Source of the DNA: Massospora cicadina | Lineage: Eukaryota; Entomophthoromycota; Entomophthoromycetes; Entomophthorales; Entomophthoraceae | NCBI GenBank assembly: GCA_022478985.1 | Contig: JAKSZP010007909.1 | Location: 124,001 to 188,000, forward strand | Direction of reading: 5' to 3' | DNA: 64,000 bases | Part shown: in pieces, positions 44,251-54,897 of the stretch | How positions within the stretch are numbered: position 1 is the first letter of the stretch | Layout: each line of letters begins with the position of its first letter | Program-made: the position numbers and the translations under genes | Notes under the pieces: generated by a model | The model's input: only the letters and a program-made list of their open reading frames with translations | Database searches by the model: none | What the model was told of the DNA's origin: nothing

Positions 44251-44841
44251 TAATCGTATTTGCATTAAATTTGAAAATGCAATTAAATTTATACCATAAA
44301 TTCACTTGATTCACCCAAGTGGATCCCATAAATTGGCAAAATATATATTATATAATAGCTATTATTAGCTATGATAATTGGGTTTTTTAAATGCAATCAA
44401 GGCAGTTTTGAGGTGATTCTGATTTATCAAATTATGCAGATAAATTGGAAAGGATAAAATGATCCACCATGAGAGTAATCTATCAGCATTGATGGTTTTT
44501 CAAAGAGTTTATTTTTGAGTCAACCATCAAAATCTAACAAAGGGCAGCCATAAAAAGGCGCGCCTACCAATTCAAAAAGCTCACTTCAGAATTTTTCCCC
44601 TTGAGCCTATCCCTGATAAGCATTGTCAGTGCTCCTTGGACAGCTCTGTTTGGCAGGCCCTTATTATATGTAAATATAAAAAGGCTGTTTTGGGGTTCAC
44701 ATACCTCGCTTAACTGTCTGTCTTTTTTGGGTACCAAATCCCTTTTACCAACTCAACTTTGGCGTGCTTTGGTGCTGTTGGTTCACCAAATCACTTTTCA
44801 TGTTTATGGCGGTTAGAAGTGGGATAATTCTGACTGTTACA
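44250..44841. repeat. Solo LTR S2, relative of S1 in reverse orientation
   Basis: The right part is the reverse complement of S1: AAAGGGCAGCC, GCATTGTCAGT, GAGCTCTGTTTGG/CAGCTCTGTTTGG, CATACCTCGCTTA, GTCTTTTTTGGGTA and a CTGACTGTTACA end at 44841. The left edge is not determined. It splits the RNase H of element H at FASSEKF. Confidence 0.7.
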
Positions 44842-45387
44842 TTTTGCTTCATCTGAGAAGTTCTGGGCCATTTATGATAAGGAGCTGGCTGCCGTGGCGT
44901 GGTCTTTAAGCCATTGGTGATACCTTCTACTGGGTGCGCAGAATGAGGTGACCATGCAGATAGATCATCAGGCCCATATGTATTTCTGGAAACCTCAGTT
45001 TTTGTGCACTGTAAGTCCTGCAAGTTTTGCGACCTCTGTAGTTTTAATAACAAATACAAATTTGTGAATGGGGCAGTGGATGTTCTCCCCAACTTTTTGA
45101 GTCGCAACCCTGTGCTGAGTCTAGTGGAGGCAGACAAGAAAGAATTAACCACAGTAATTACTTCTTTCCAAATCTTATATATTGCTCCACACGCAATTTT
45201 TGGTGATGGATTAGGATCTAGACGTGCCATTGATTTTGATGGTTTTAGCAACCTAGACAGCTTGATTGGAGGGATTGGAGTTATTGGACCAGCTGGCAAT
45301 TCTGATGCACAAATGGTCTCTCTATTCTTTGGTATAGAAAAACGTTCAGTTTTGGTCATACCTGTGGGTGCCACCCCTCCTCTGTGA
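44842..45387 (+). pseudogene. Element H RNase H and connection
   Basis: The first frame reads FASSEKFWAIYDKELAAVAW SLSHW, then a stop and QIDHQAHMYFWKPQ. The 45004-45387 frame (127 codons) continues with FVNGAVDVLPNFLSRNPVLS, the end of RNase H. It ends in a linker, FDGFSNLDSLIGGIGVIGPA, that I do not recognise. Confidence 0.72.
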
Positions 45388-46300
45388 CAAAGTTATCTAG
45401 GCGCACTATGACCCCTACCCTGAGGTGGGCCATCCAGGCAACAAGAGATATATAAATTTAATTAAGTGGGCATACAACTGTCTGGGTCGTTTCAAGGATA
45501 TTCCGGCATGGATTACAAATTGTGTGACATGCACTTGAGCTAAGTGAATAGGTCAGGCAAAATCGGTCTCCTTCACCCCCTGCAGCAGGAAAGGGTCTGT
45601 GGACCTTAATGTCCATCAATTTCATTGTCAATCTTCCAGCTCCTAACGGAATTACCACTGTTATGGTGGTCATGGACCATTACTATTTTCACTTTCATTC
45701 CCTGTTCCTCTAGAATCACCTCATAAAAGAGATGGCCCGGCTCTTTGTAAAGAATATGTTTTTAATGTTCAGGTTGCCTCAGGAGATCTTCAGTGACTAT
45801 GAGTCTCAGTTTAAGGCGTTATTTTGGAATAACTTCTGGTAATATTGAAATTCTTTCCATGTCACTCAAATGCATACCATCCTCAGTTAGATGGCCAAAT
45901 GGAGTAGGTGAATCAGATTCTTGATAAGTAACTTCATTGTTATGCCACAGCCACACATGACACCCAGAAGACTGACCTTTTGCTAGCTCAATTTCATATA
46001 ATAATTGTATGAATGCTTCAACTGTTTTCTCGCTGAACAAGGCAATTCTGGGGTATAACTCTTCATTATTGGTGAGCCTGTGTCTTTGTCTAGAGGTTCC
46101 ACTTTGGCAGAACATGCGCAGCATATCTGAAGCACTAAGTCTTTAGTTCGGGAACATTTGACCAAGGCTATCAGTGATTACAAGTGATTTGAGGATAAAG
46201 GTATTGGCCCAGGATATCACAATATGGTCTCATGTCATTCTCGATATGCATCACATGCAGATGCAGGCGCCTTCCCAAAAATTTGTGAGTTAAAATTCTA
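45388..46300 (+). pseudogene. Element H integrase
   Basis: Pieces in different frames are GHPGNKRYI (zinc finger), LMSINFIVNLPAPNGITTVM then VVMDHYYF (core start), and MARLFVKNMFLMFRLPQEIF then SDYESQF (second Asp kept, SDRGPQF degraded). The region after 45840 is too broken to follow. Confidence 0.65.
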
Positions 46301-46323
46301 GTCCCCAAAAGGCGGAAGCAGAT

Positions 46324-46641
46324 TTGGGCAACGGCGCATTATGTTTGATGCTTCCAGCCCACTGGAAGCAGCATCCCATTTTCCTTGTGTGGCAGTTGTC
46401 CCCGTTTAAGGAGGTGATCCTGGTAGAACCTGAGCCCATTGTGGTTGAAGGGTCAGAGGAGGCTGAGGTCAACGCACTCTTGGCTTACTGGTGTTCTCGC
46501 CAAACAGTCCAATATATGGTGGCCTGGAAGGGATTTCTGGCATATAAAAACAGTTGGGTTAGTGCCATGGATTGCGTTAATTGTTCTGATATGGTGGAGG
46601 CCTTTGATGCTTTGCACCCTGGTGTTATTCATCCCCTATAA
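46324..46641 (+). CDS. Element H integrase C-terminus with chromodomain
   Basis: This open frame of 105 codons reads HPIFLVWQLSPFKEVILVEP, then VVEGSEEAEVNALLAYWCSR, QYMVAWKGFLAYKNSWVSAM and VEAFDALHP. The W-K-G-F core, the following SW strand and the final helix are all present in one frame. It is a fragment of a dead Pol, not an independent gene. Confidence 0.8.
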   Translation: MGNGALCLMLPAHWKQHPIFLVWQLSPFKEVILVEPEPIVVEGSEEAEVNALLAYWCSRQTVQYMVAWKGFLAYKNSWVSAMDCVNCSDMVEAFDALHPGVIHPL

Positions 46642-47014
46642 GGTCGCTACGCTGTTGGAGGTTAAACTCCAGAAGGCCCATAAAAACGTCGCTTTAATTC
46701 AAGTTCCTGGTGGCGGTACTCTCCCTGCCCAAAGAGGGAAGTAAATGTAAGTCTAGGGGAGCATCCTCTGTGCCTTGACCATGAGGCATTTCCATTTTGC
46801 ACCAAGAAGGGGGCCTCCCCCCTCGTAACCCAGGGCGATTTAGCTCATGTGGTGGACGGGAGATGAGTAATGGTATACCCTCTCAAGGCTTCCACATTTC
46901 CCTAATATCTAATCATGCAAGATCTGATCCAGTGGAACAGGGGGGTGCTCATGGAGGTGGTGGTGGTGAGAGGACGTTGCTAGGAAGGAAGGGTCGAGCA
47001 GCTACCCCCAGTGA

Positions 47015-47150
47015 CAATTTTGGGTTCTACTGATGAGGTGGAAAAAAGTTTGCTAATGATGTGGAAAGAGGTTCCACTAAAAAGGGGAGAGGAAGCGAGA
47101 ACCTACCCCCAGCGATAATGTTGGGCTGCACTGAAAAGGCGGAAAATTTA
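47015..47150 (+). repeat. Imperfect direct repeat at the end of element H
   Basis: CTACCCCCAGTGACAATTTT, then GGGTTCTACTGATGAGG, at about 46999 recurs as CTACCCCCAGCGATAATGTT, then GGGCTGCACTGAAAAGG, at about 47103. The second copy includes a TGTTGGGC that may be the start of the 3' LTR (47119). Confidence 0.5.
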
Positions 47151-48365
47151 GGTAAATTGGGTGGTCCACCCTGGTGGGGTCAAAGGTGATGAACCCTTCA
47201 GTACTCAATGGGACCACCCCATGTGTCCTGACCTTAGGAACATCCAGACATTCACCAAAAGAATGATTGCTGACCTGCCAAGAAGAATTGTGGTGGGAGG
47301 AAAAATTTGGAGGAAAAATTTGAGTGAGAGTCAGATGGCCAGAAGAAGTTCAATTCAGCGTCAAATTAGCTGTTGAGTCTCATTCTACCAAAATTGGTTG
47401 GTATTGCAATACCTTCATTTATGCATTCCACTGATATTCTTTACCCATAGTACCTAAGACAACCATCCCTCACTGGTACAGTTGTCAGTCAATTCTTAAC
47501 ATTTTGTTTAAGATAACAAAATCTCTCTCCAAAAAATTTTTCTTGTTATTATTTTTTTCCTGATTCTGCAACTGCTGGCAACCCCATATCATGTTTCTAG
47601 GGTTGCACCTTTAATAACCCTAGTAGCCTTTGTTACAACGCTGCTTCCCACTTTCATCAAATGGGGTAATTGTGCACGGGATCTGTTGGGATATCCCTGC
47701 TTATAAACGCTCTCTGGCGCCAAGACATCCCATTACGTTTGGAGATAATATCTTCCTGCTGGACAAGGTTTCATGACCTTGCTGCTCGCTTGGTAGCTTG
47801 TGGTCCATTGTCAGACAATTGCCCTATTGGCTGCAAGATAATAATATTTTGGGCGAAAATAGTCTGAAATCAGCACATACAAATTCGCCTGACTATTGAC
47901 TAAATGATTTGACTTGGAGATTCATTTTACTCTTTAGCTTCCATAAACCAGGGCAGATTGAGCCACCCTTTTTAATCTGACCCTTGGCGGAATTCCCCAC
48001 CTGAGTTGAAGGGGCGCCCAAGCACCAGCACCAATTCAGGGCTTTTTCCTATCAAAAATTACCCTCTTTTATAGGCTGTAGGGGGTCGTAAGGGGGAAGA
48101 AATTTTATCCACCAATCATGAGTTAAAGCTGGTGGAGCTTGGCTGTGGGAAGTGTACATTTAATACAAATGATCGGGTGCGCTATATTAGATCTCTGCCC
48201 CTGGTTCTATCCTACCTGAAGTGGACCAAACATATCAGATCAAGTTAAAACGAGGCGAGGAGAAGTTATGGAGCACTAATTATGTAAATTACTAAAATGT
48301 CTAAGCCTTAATAATTTGCCTATACCAAGTTTAGTTCTAATCCTTATATTAGCCTTTGATGACCC
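47119..48365. other. Probable LTR and other debris left of element E
   Basis: Possible 3' LTR of H starting TGTTGGGC, with no second copy to define its end. A further TG-start (TGTTGAGTC, 47372) and a CTTATAAACGC box (47699) suggest more than one LTR. No host gene was seen. The target duplication GACCC of element E lies at its right end (48361-48365). Confidence 0.35.
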
Positions 48366-48779
48366 TGTCAGCGATACAGTTCTTTAGACTAGCGCCAAGA
48401 TCTGAAGGTGGCTCAAAGCTGCTAATTCGCAGAAAAAGTCAAGAAGGAAGCGGAAAGTTGGGCAAGTTATTGGATAATTTATTAGGCTTAGAAGGATTCG
48501 ATATTTATAAGGTGTGTTGGGACTAAGTGCCTCTGGGATCGTTGGGGCCTCATAAATTCAGGATCTTTACTGATCTTCTGGAATGGCCTCCTCATGGGCA
48601 TCCTCAATGGATTGTGTCACCCACCTGACCAAATTGGTGGAAACGCCACCCCATGTGACTCCGAGATTGGATAGGGGGTTCCTGAAGCTGATTCACTTTG
48701 GGTAGGTTTGGAAACTGATTTGGTATGGCCTGATCCAGAAGTGGGGAATTTGATTTGATTGTTATCTCAAATTCTGACA
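48366..48779 (-). repeat. 3' LTR of element E
   Basis: TGTCAGCG to TCTGACA, 414 bp, collinear with 54484-54897. The polypurine tract (minus TTGAGGGGTTCAT) adjoins at 48780. Confidence 0.93.
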
Positions 48780-49744
48780 ATGAACCCCTCAAGATCCTGT
48801 CAGAGGGGGGAATACAGTCGTAGGAACTGACCATGCACCCAATTAACCACAGTTTCTTTGTTGATGTCAGCAATGGAGTACTTGGATTCATCCTATGAAT
48901 GACTTTATAGGGTCCAGATCAAAGTATGTCTAGCTTATTTTGTCAGCCTTCAGGTCGATGGTGATAAAAGAAAATGTGATCACCTAATTTTAAAATTGGT
49001 AAAGAGATTCATCCAAGATTAAATTGGGATGTCTCTCTTCCAATGGTGGTTATAATGCCTTGAGTGGCTTGGGCTTGAAGATGGACAATTTCATTGGCTA
49101 AGGCCCTCATTGTTAATTTGGAGTTCTCAGGGGTGGAGGTCTTGAGCATTGGCTGGATGCTACTTGGCAGCTGAGGTGCCCGCCCATATAGGGCTTTGAA
49201 TTGGGACACCTTGATAACTCAGTGATAGCTTATTTGGTAGGCAAGCAAGGCGCTGGGTAGATAATGGTTCCAACGAGAAGTCCAATGCAGCTAATTTTTG
49301 AAGAATGGAAATAAGAGTTGAATTAGCCCATTTAACCGCCCCATTAGTGGAGGGGTGGTAAGGTGCAGCGAAACTCTGGGTAGTGCCGAATAGCAAGGTA
49401 AGTTCTTGCACTACCTGTGAGGTGAAATTTAATCCATTGTCTGAAAGTAAGGTTTGGGGGCACCCATGCTGGGTGAAAATGGATTGAACAAGGAAAAGGG
49501 CTGTGGCTTTGGCAGTAGCAGCTGGGACTGAAATTGCTTTAACCCACTTGGTTAGATGGTCTACGGCTAGGATAATATATTTATGGCCATGCAGCCCAGT
49601 GGGATGAGGGCCCACCAAATAAATGATTACCACATTGAAGGGCCCAGTCAGGGCAACAATCAAATGTTGGAATTGAGGGTTGGCTCGGTCTTGCAATTGG
49701 CAAGCCATGCATGCTTCCAGGACCTCCTGGATAGTCTCTATCAT
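48780..49744 (-). pseudogene. Element E integrase
   Basis: Frame 49744-49160 (194 residues) has the zinc-finger end (CMACQLQDRAN), IILAVDHLTKWVKAISVPAA with the first Asp, LLSDNGLNFTSQVVQ with the second, and HPSTNGAVKWANSTL. In the last, the catalytic Glu of NGxxER is Lys. Frame 49209-49009 (MSQFKALYGRAPQLPSSIQP) continues after a frameshift. The end (SGPYKVIHRMNPST) runs to the polypurine tract with no chromodomain. Confidence 0.85.
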
Positions 49745-49927
49745 GCAGTCCCAGTAGCATCATGATTTCAACCATTTGTGAGTCTTTTTGACGGCCCTAT
49801 GTCCCACGATGGAATGGCCTTCTAGTATAACATCAGTTCTGGAGGATGGGCGGATATAAGGGAGCCACTTCTGGTTGACCTTCTTGTAAAGCAGCCCATC
49901 CTTAATTTGTGTGTCACGAGTCATCCT

Positions 49928-50575
49928 TCAGAGTTCAGTTTGGACCTCCGGGGTTTCTAAATTCCACTGCTCAGGTCGGCCTATTAGATCATATAGCTGG
50001 TCCTCCTCAGGGGCCAACACTGCTAGAACTGGCATTCTGGAGAGGCTTTCAGCATTCTGGTGAATCGTGCCTGCATGATAGATGATGGTGAAATCGTAAC
50101 TTTTCAGTTGTAGAGCCCACCTGGCTAGCCGACCATTGGGGTCCTTCATTTGTTGAAGCCACCAGAGCAAGGAGTGGTCTATAATAATAGTAAAATAGGT
50201 ACCATAGAAGTAAGGCTGAAAATATTTGATGGGCAGTAAAACGGCTAGACATTCCCTCTCTGTGATGCTGTAGTTCCGCTCAGCTTTACTTAGCATCTTA
50301 CTAAAGTAAGCCATGGGGTGGTCGACCTGGTTTTCATTATGTTGGGCCAGGATAGACCTGATGGCAACATTGCTCACATCCATGAACGACAAGAAGGGTT
50401 GGTCGAAGCAAGGGTGAACTAGAACATGTTTAGCACATAGAGTGGCTCTCAAGGCATTAAAATCCTGTTCTTCTTCAGGCCGCCACTCAAATGGCACATC
50501 TATCTGTAGGAGGTAAAAAAGCAGCTCCACGAGATTGGCAAACTGGGGAATAAACTGCCAATAATAGCCCACCAT
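49928..50575 (-). CDS. Element E RT thumb and RNase H
   Basis: This 215-codon open frame is one of the longest element frames here. It starts with the RT connection (MVGYYWQFIPQFANLVELLF), then the RNase H strands LSFMDVSNVAIRSILAQHNE (first Asp), YSITERECLAVLLPIKYFQP (Glu) and FTIIIDHSLLWWLQQMKDPN (second Asp). It ends with the linker HQNAESLSRMPVL. Catalytic residues look intact. It is part of Pol, cut by a frameshift from the RT palm upstream. Confidence 0.85.
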   Translation of the reverse strand: MVGYYWQFIPQFANLVELLFYLLQIDVPFEWRPEEEQDFNALRATLCAKHVLVHPCFDQPFLSFMDVSNVAIRSILAQHNENQVDHPMAYFSKMLSKAERNYSITERECLAVLLPIKYFQPYFYGTYFTIIIDHSLLWWLQQMKDPNGRLARWALQLKSYDFTIIYHAGTIHQNAESLSRMPVLAVLAPEEDQLYDLIGRPEQWNLETPEVQTEL

Positions 50576-50589
50576 GCCAAGGAATACCT

Positions 50590-51480
50590 GGATATCCCTT
50601 AAGCTTTGGGGGACGCAACATCTTTTCTATGGTAACGACTTTGTCAGTATAGGCCAGATGCCATCCTTGGAAACCTTGTGCCCCAGGAACTCTAAATCAG
50701 ACTTAAAGAAGGAGCACTTCGAGGGTTTTAGCTTTATGGACACCCTTTGTAGCCAATTGAAGACTTCCCATAGATGCTTGATATGCCTGTAAAAGGTTTG
50801 AGAAAAAACGGTAATGTCATCTGGATAAACAAGGACGCAGGAAAGCTTCAAGTCCCCAAGGATCCCATCCATGGCGCGTTGGAAAGTGGCCAGGGCGTTA
50901 CAAAGGCCTTGGGCATCCTGGTGGGCTAGAATAGTCCCTCATTGGCTATGAGCGCACACTTAGCCCGGTCCCCAGGGGCGAGCTCAACCTGCCAATACCC
51001 ACTGACAAGGTCTATGGTGGAAAAGTATTGGGATTCGGCAAGCAGATGGAGGGAATCGTCAATTCAAGGTAAAGGATAACTGTCCTTTTTAGTGATGGAG
51101 TTAAGCCGTTAATAATTTATCACCACCCAATGGCTGCCATCCTTCTTCCAAACCAGCAGAAGAGGAGAGGCCCAAGGGCTGCGCGAGGGCACCAGGAGTC
51201 CAGTGTCAAGTAGTTGCTATAGCTCAATGGTCACCTGGGCCTCCTCAACCTTGCTCTTTCAGTAAGGTCAGGACCGGAAAGGAGGAGCATCCCCAGTTTC
51301 TACATGACGGAGGACCTCTTTCATTCTTCTGAAGTCATAAATCAAGGTCGAAAATAGGTCCAAATATTCTTCCAACAACTCTAGGAACTTATGCTTTTGG
51401 TCATTCGAGATGTCTTTACTGATATTAGTATCAACCAGACTAACTGGGGGTGGAGCTTTCAAGCCAAAGTCTCTCAAGCC
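50590..51480 (-). pseudogene. Element E reverse transcriptase palm and fingers
   Basis: Frame 50872-50627 reads MDGILGDLKLSCVLVYPDDI then TVFSQTFYRHI; the YxDD box is YPDD, so both Asp are kept. Upstream, 51477-51268 gives the lead-in (LELLEEYLDLFSTLIYDFRR), with the fingers between them in broken frames. Confidence 0.8.
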
Positions 51481-51489
51481 CCCAAAGTT

Positions 51490-51777
51490 TCAGACGTCAG
51501 CAATAGCTTCCACTGGTAGTAGGCGGACATAGGCGGCAGGGCTGTTTGGACCTACTATTTTGGGTTTATCAGTAAGGTTGGCCAACAGCACTGATATAGA
51601 TCCGGCGAAGGCTGGATCTAGGATCCCCAGACAAGTTAGCACCTCCTTTTTGGATGGGTTGTCTAGGCCTCGGACCTCTAGCAGGTACCTCAAGGGGATG
51701 TTGACATGGAACCGGGTATTAGTGATAACCTGAGATTTTGGGGGAATGGTAGTTGCCTTAGGTAAGTAAATTGTCAT
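51490..51777 (-). CDS. Element E dUTPase-like domain
   Basis: A 95-codon frame between protease and RT. ATTIPPKSQVITNTRFHVNI matches the dUTPase strand pair (xxIPAGxxxxIxTGxxxxIP). CLGILDPAFAGSISVLLANL matches motif III (GVIDPDYRGxIxVxLxN), and AYVRLLPVEAI the RIAQLIxExI strand. Motif II and the C-terminal glycine-rich arm are not seen. It is the same fold position as in D1, despite low identity outside these motifs. Confidence 0.62.
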   Translation of the reverse strand: MTIYLPKATTIPPKSQVITNTRFHVNIPLRYLLEVRGLDNPSKKEVLTCLGILDPAFAGSISVLLANLTDKPKIVGPNSPAAYVRLLPVEAIADV

Positions 51778-51886
51778 GCCTTCTTGCCCATCAACAGCAG
51801 GAGGGGTCAGTCAGACTCGGAAACCCCTAATATGATATTTGAGCTAATCAATTTGGCTTTCACTCTCTAGCAGACAAGCTCAGGCT

Positions 51887-52260
51887 TTACCTCAGTTTTG
51901 GAGTTGCGGGGGGTCTCAAAGATAAGCGGGATATGATGACCAAGTAAGGATAGAAAACTGCCATCATAATGGAGCACTGCCAAATAGTATCAAAGAAAAA
52001 TTGAGTCCTGAGGAGCAGGCTATAGCTAGGGTATCCAGAGAGATGGCGGGCATGTCTACAGCAAGCTTCCCAAATTTTATTGGTAAAGAGGAATAAGCCC
52101 CTATGGATCGGGTGCACTGGGGGCCAGCTGTGCCATACTCCATATAGTGTGTCATATTGGGAGCGATCTTAAAGTGTTTCATCAACTTGGAGGATATGAC
52201 ATTTATGGGGGAGCCACTATTGACTATGGCATGGACTGGTATCTTATGAACTCAAACTGC
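51887..52260 (-). pseudogene. Element E retropepsin
   Basis: The minus strand near 52185-52235 reads AIVNSGSPINVISSKLMKHF, in which the catalytic Asp of D-S-G is Asn (G to A). The second half of the protease follows in frame 52185-51964 (YMEYGTAGPQCTRSIGAYSS...). Confidence 0.75.
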
Positions 52261-52463
52261 AGCCCAGATGACCAGCCTTCCAAACTGGGGTGGCAGGGTG
52301 AGGAACATGGGAGTGTCATCAGAAGAAGAGTAAGCAGTATCAATTTCTTTATTATTATTAGATACCAAAACTTCTTCTCTAGATGCTGTTGCTCCTGATT
52401 CATTCAAGGTTGTGGAGGATTCTTGAGGCTGGGTAGGGTTGTCAGCACGAAGTGCCTCATCCT

Positions 52464-53045
52464 TCATGATGACTGCCCTTTTCCCACCTCCTTGGCAAGT
52501 TTTTTCCAGCAGTTCTTGGTGCAGTGTCTGGAACCGTTACAGTAAGTGCATCTGGGTTGAGGATTTTTCTGGTTTTCGACCACATGGACTCTAGGATGGT
52601 TAGAGGGGCCAGTGGAGGTAGCCTTAAAGTGTAAAGTCGACATAGGGATCTCATTAAGGGCCTCCTTGATTTCTTGGATGCAGGTAAACCCATTCTTCTG
52701 GCTGATCATATGCATCTGGACCTCAGGATAGGATCCCAACGCAGAAATGACAGTGGTAATAGCGTCGTCCGGGGTGATATGATTCGTGGTGACCAAGGGT
52801 TGAGCTTGGGCATAAAAGTGGCAGGTGAACTCTGTGGGGCTTTCTCCTTTGTTTAATCAGATACCCATGAAAGCCTGTTTTTGGTTGGCTAGGGTTTGGT
52901 TGCTACCAAACTTTTGGATTAAAGCCATGTGGACCTGATCCCAAGTTGTGCACTCCTTCAAATGAGGGGTCATAATTTCCTGGGCAGTGCTATCTAGGCA
53001 GAAGTGGATATGTTTTACCTTCTGCCAATTGGTGGCCTCCTCCAT
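52464..53045 (-). pseudogene. Element E gag capsid and zinc knuckle
   Basis: Frame 53045-52857 holds the capsid core (NWQKVKHIHFCLDSTAQEIM; QVHMALIQKFGSNQTLANQK). Frame 52796-52464 continues and carries a canonical CCHC knuckle, CTYCNGSRHCTKNC (C83-x2-C86-x4-H91-x4-C96), which binds nucleic acid. A single stop near 52858 separates them. Confidence 0.82.
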
Positions 53046-53361
53046 GGAGCTCTTTTAAGTGTACAGGAAGGATGCAATGCTCCTTTGGCCAGGAATAAAT
53101 CTTTCTTTAAAACTAGGTTAAAGTTAGTTACCAGAGGAGCGGAGAGGGTGTTAACACCAGGGATAGGTGTTGGCTCCAAAACCTCAGTTTCCACATAGTC
53201 GCAGGGGCCCTGCTGGTCTAGCCGGCGTTTTAGGCCCTCAAGTTCCTCCTGGACATCATCCCAATTTTGGTCAAGGGAGGAAACGGAAACCTTGTCTGTG
53301 ACTTGATCTTTTAGAGATTGTATGTTGGCATGATGGCAGTGAAACTGGTCTTTGAGGGTGG

Positions 53362-54184
53362 TCAGGCGGGTCTTGAACCCTCAACAAGTTTGCTCCAGCC
53401 AAGAGATGCAGCATTGATGAGCTCGGCAAAAACACTTAAGTTGCCCATTTCATCTGACAGGGTATCTAGGGAGACCCTAGGGTCAAGAGGGACTCCATCC
53501 GTTTGGAGTCTGCATCCTTTGGCAACATTTCGAATTTTTCCACATAATACAGCCAAGGTTGTCATCACCTCCTTTCACCAGGGGTCCTCAGGGCCAACAG
53601 CGGTGGAAGCTGAGGGACCTGGGGGTTTGGGGGGTCCATGGGGACCCTCTGGCCCTTTAGGCCCTTCACACCCCACAGGGCCTTCAGGCCCCCGAGGCCC
53701 TTTAGGACCTTCACCCCTAGATGGGTAGTCGCAGGAGGCAATCTCTTGATAGTGTTGTTGTAGGGTCCCTACCAGATCCTTGACTTGGAGGAGGCGTTGA
53801 TTCCAAGTTTTTTCGAGGTGTTGGACGTTATGACGCAACTCATCCCCAACATACCTAGAGATCCCGTGATCTAACACCATTACCTGATCTCAAACTTCAT
53901 TAATCAGCCATCGACTATCAATTATGGCCTTGCAATTGTCATGAATGAAGGAGGAGGCAGCATTATAAAAATTAATGAGGTGGGTGTGTAGGGCCTAGGA
54001 GAGCCTCAGTTGGCGTAAAACTTCTTGATGGTGCAACCCAACCAGTTGGAGTAGGTGATGGATAGTGAGGTGAAAATAATGGTGGAGGTAATGTTTGGGG
54101 CCCAATGTGAGTTCTGCTGGCAGCAGCTTGGCTGGGCTGTAAAGGTCCCTTATGGTAGAGGGAATGGCGGAGGCGCAGGAACAA
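53362..54184 (-). pseudogene. Element E gag N-terminal part with coiled coil and collagen-like tract
   Basis: Frame 53880-53575 (101 residues) has a likely coiled coil (HNVQHLEKTWNQRLLQVKDL then VGTLQQHYQ). It is followed by a run of Gly-Pro-X triplets, GPKGPRGPEGPVGCEGPKGP and on to GPHGPPKPPGPS, at plus 53600-53715. After a stop the gag continues in 53568-53362. Frame 54184-53972 upstream is Pro/Ser rich. Collagen-like repeats are unusual in Gag; see findings. Confidence 0.7.
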
Positions 54185-54460
54185 CTAGTACAGGCACCTG
54201 CAGAGTAGATACCATTTATTAGTTGTGGGATTACCTCATTAAGGTTTTTGTATTAAAGTTGGTACTGACTTCCATCAATAGAAGGCAGGGTGAACTGGAA
54301 AGTGGCTCAAAATTCTAATATTTTGGGTTGAGTGGCCATTATTTCATGCCGCGAGGTACTAACCCATTGGGCAATGCTTCTCGACCAACCAGCAGTTTGG
54401 TCTTCTAGGCTTCTAGTTTTTTCCATCGTGATAGACGTTTTCACTTGGGACAGCTAGGAG

Positions 54461-54479
54461 CCCCCTGTAGTGAGCACCA
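54461..54479 (-). promoter_or_regulatory. Primer-binding site of element E
   Basis: TGGTGCTCACTACAGGGGG on the element strand, four bases inside the LTR end. It has the same core as B, D1 and D2. Confidence 0.8.
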
Positions 54480-54483
54480 CTCT

Positions 54484-54897
54484 TGTTGGCGCTACAGTAT
54501 CTTAGACTGGCGCCAAGGTCTGAAGGTGGCTCAAAGCTGCTAATTTGCAAAAAAGTCAAGAAGGAAGTGGAAAGTTGAGTAAGTTATTGGATAATTTATT
54601 AGGCTTAGAAGGATTCGATATTTATAGGGTGTGTTGGGACTCAGTGCCCCTGGGATTGTTGGGGCCTCATCCGTTCAGGATCTTTAATGATTTTCTGGAA
54701 TGGTCTCCTCATGGTCATCCTCAATGAATTTTGTCACCCACCTGACCAAATTGGTAGAAACGCTGCACCACATGACTCCAAGATGGGGGAGGGGATTCCT
54801 GAAGACAATTCACTTTGGGTAGGTTTGGAAACTGATTTGGTACGGCCCAATCCAGAAGTGGGGAATTCAATTTTGATTGCTATCTCAAATTCCAACA
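54484..54897 (-). repeat. 5' LTR of element E
   Basis: TGTTGGCG to TCCAACA, 414 bp, the same length as the other LTR with scattered substitutions only. Confidence 0.93.

Larger units (their letters stand above)
44842..47118 (+). mobile_element. Partial Ty3/gypsy chromodomain element H
   Basis: It begins abruptly within RNase H at the edge of S2 and runs through integrase and chromodomain to a pyrimidine/purine-rich tail. RT and gag are absent from the sequence to the left, so the 5' half was lost or lies outside. All frames are broken. Confidence 0.75.
48366..54897 (-). mobile_element. Structurally complete Ty3/gypsy element E
   Basis: 6532 bp, two LTRs of exactly 414 bp, target duplication GACCC on both sides (48361-48365, 54898-54902), primer site and polypurine tract. 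Minus-strand order is gag (with collagen-like tract and CCHC), protease, dUTPase-like domain, RT, RNase H, integrase. There is no chromodomain. It is the longest-framed copy in the window, though key residues in protease and integrase are mutated. Confidence 0.95.

Noticed and set aside
53318..53728. Plus-strand 136-codon frame with a GPxGPx collagen-like end
   Set aside because: It is the antisense shadow of the element E gag; GGN/CCN triplets read as Gly-Pro on both strands. The minus frame fits gag order, with a coiled coil before and capsid after.
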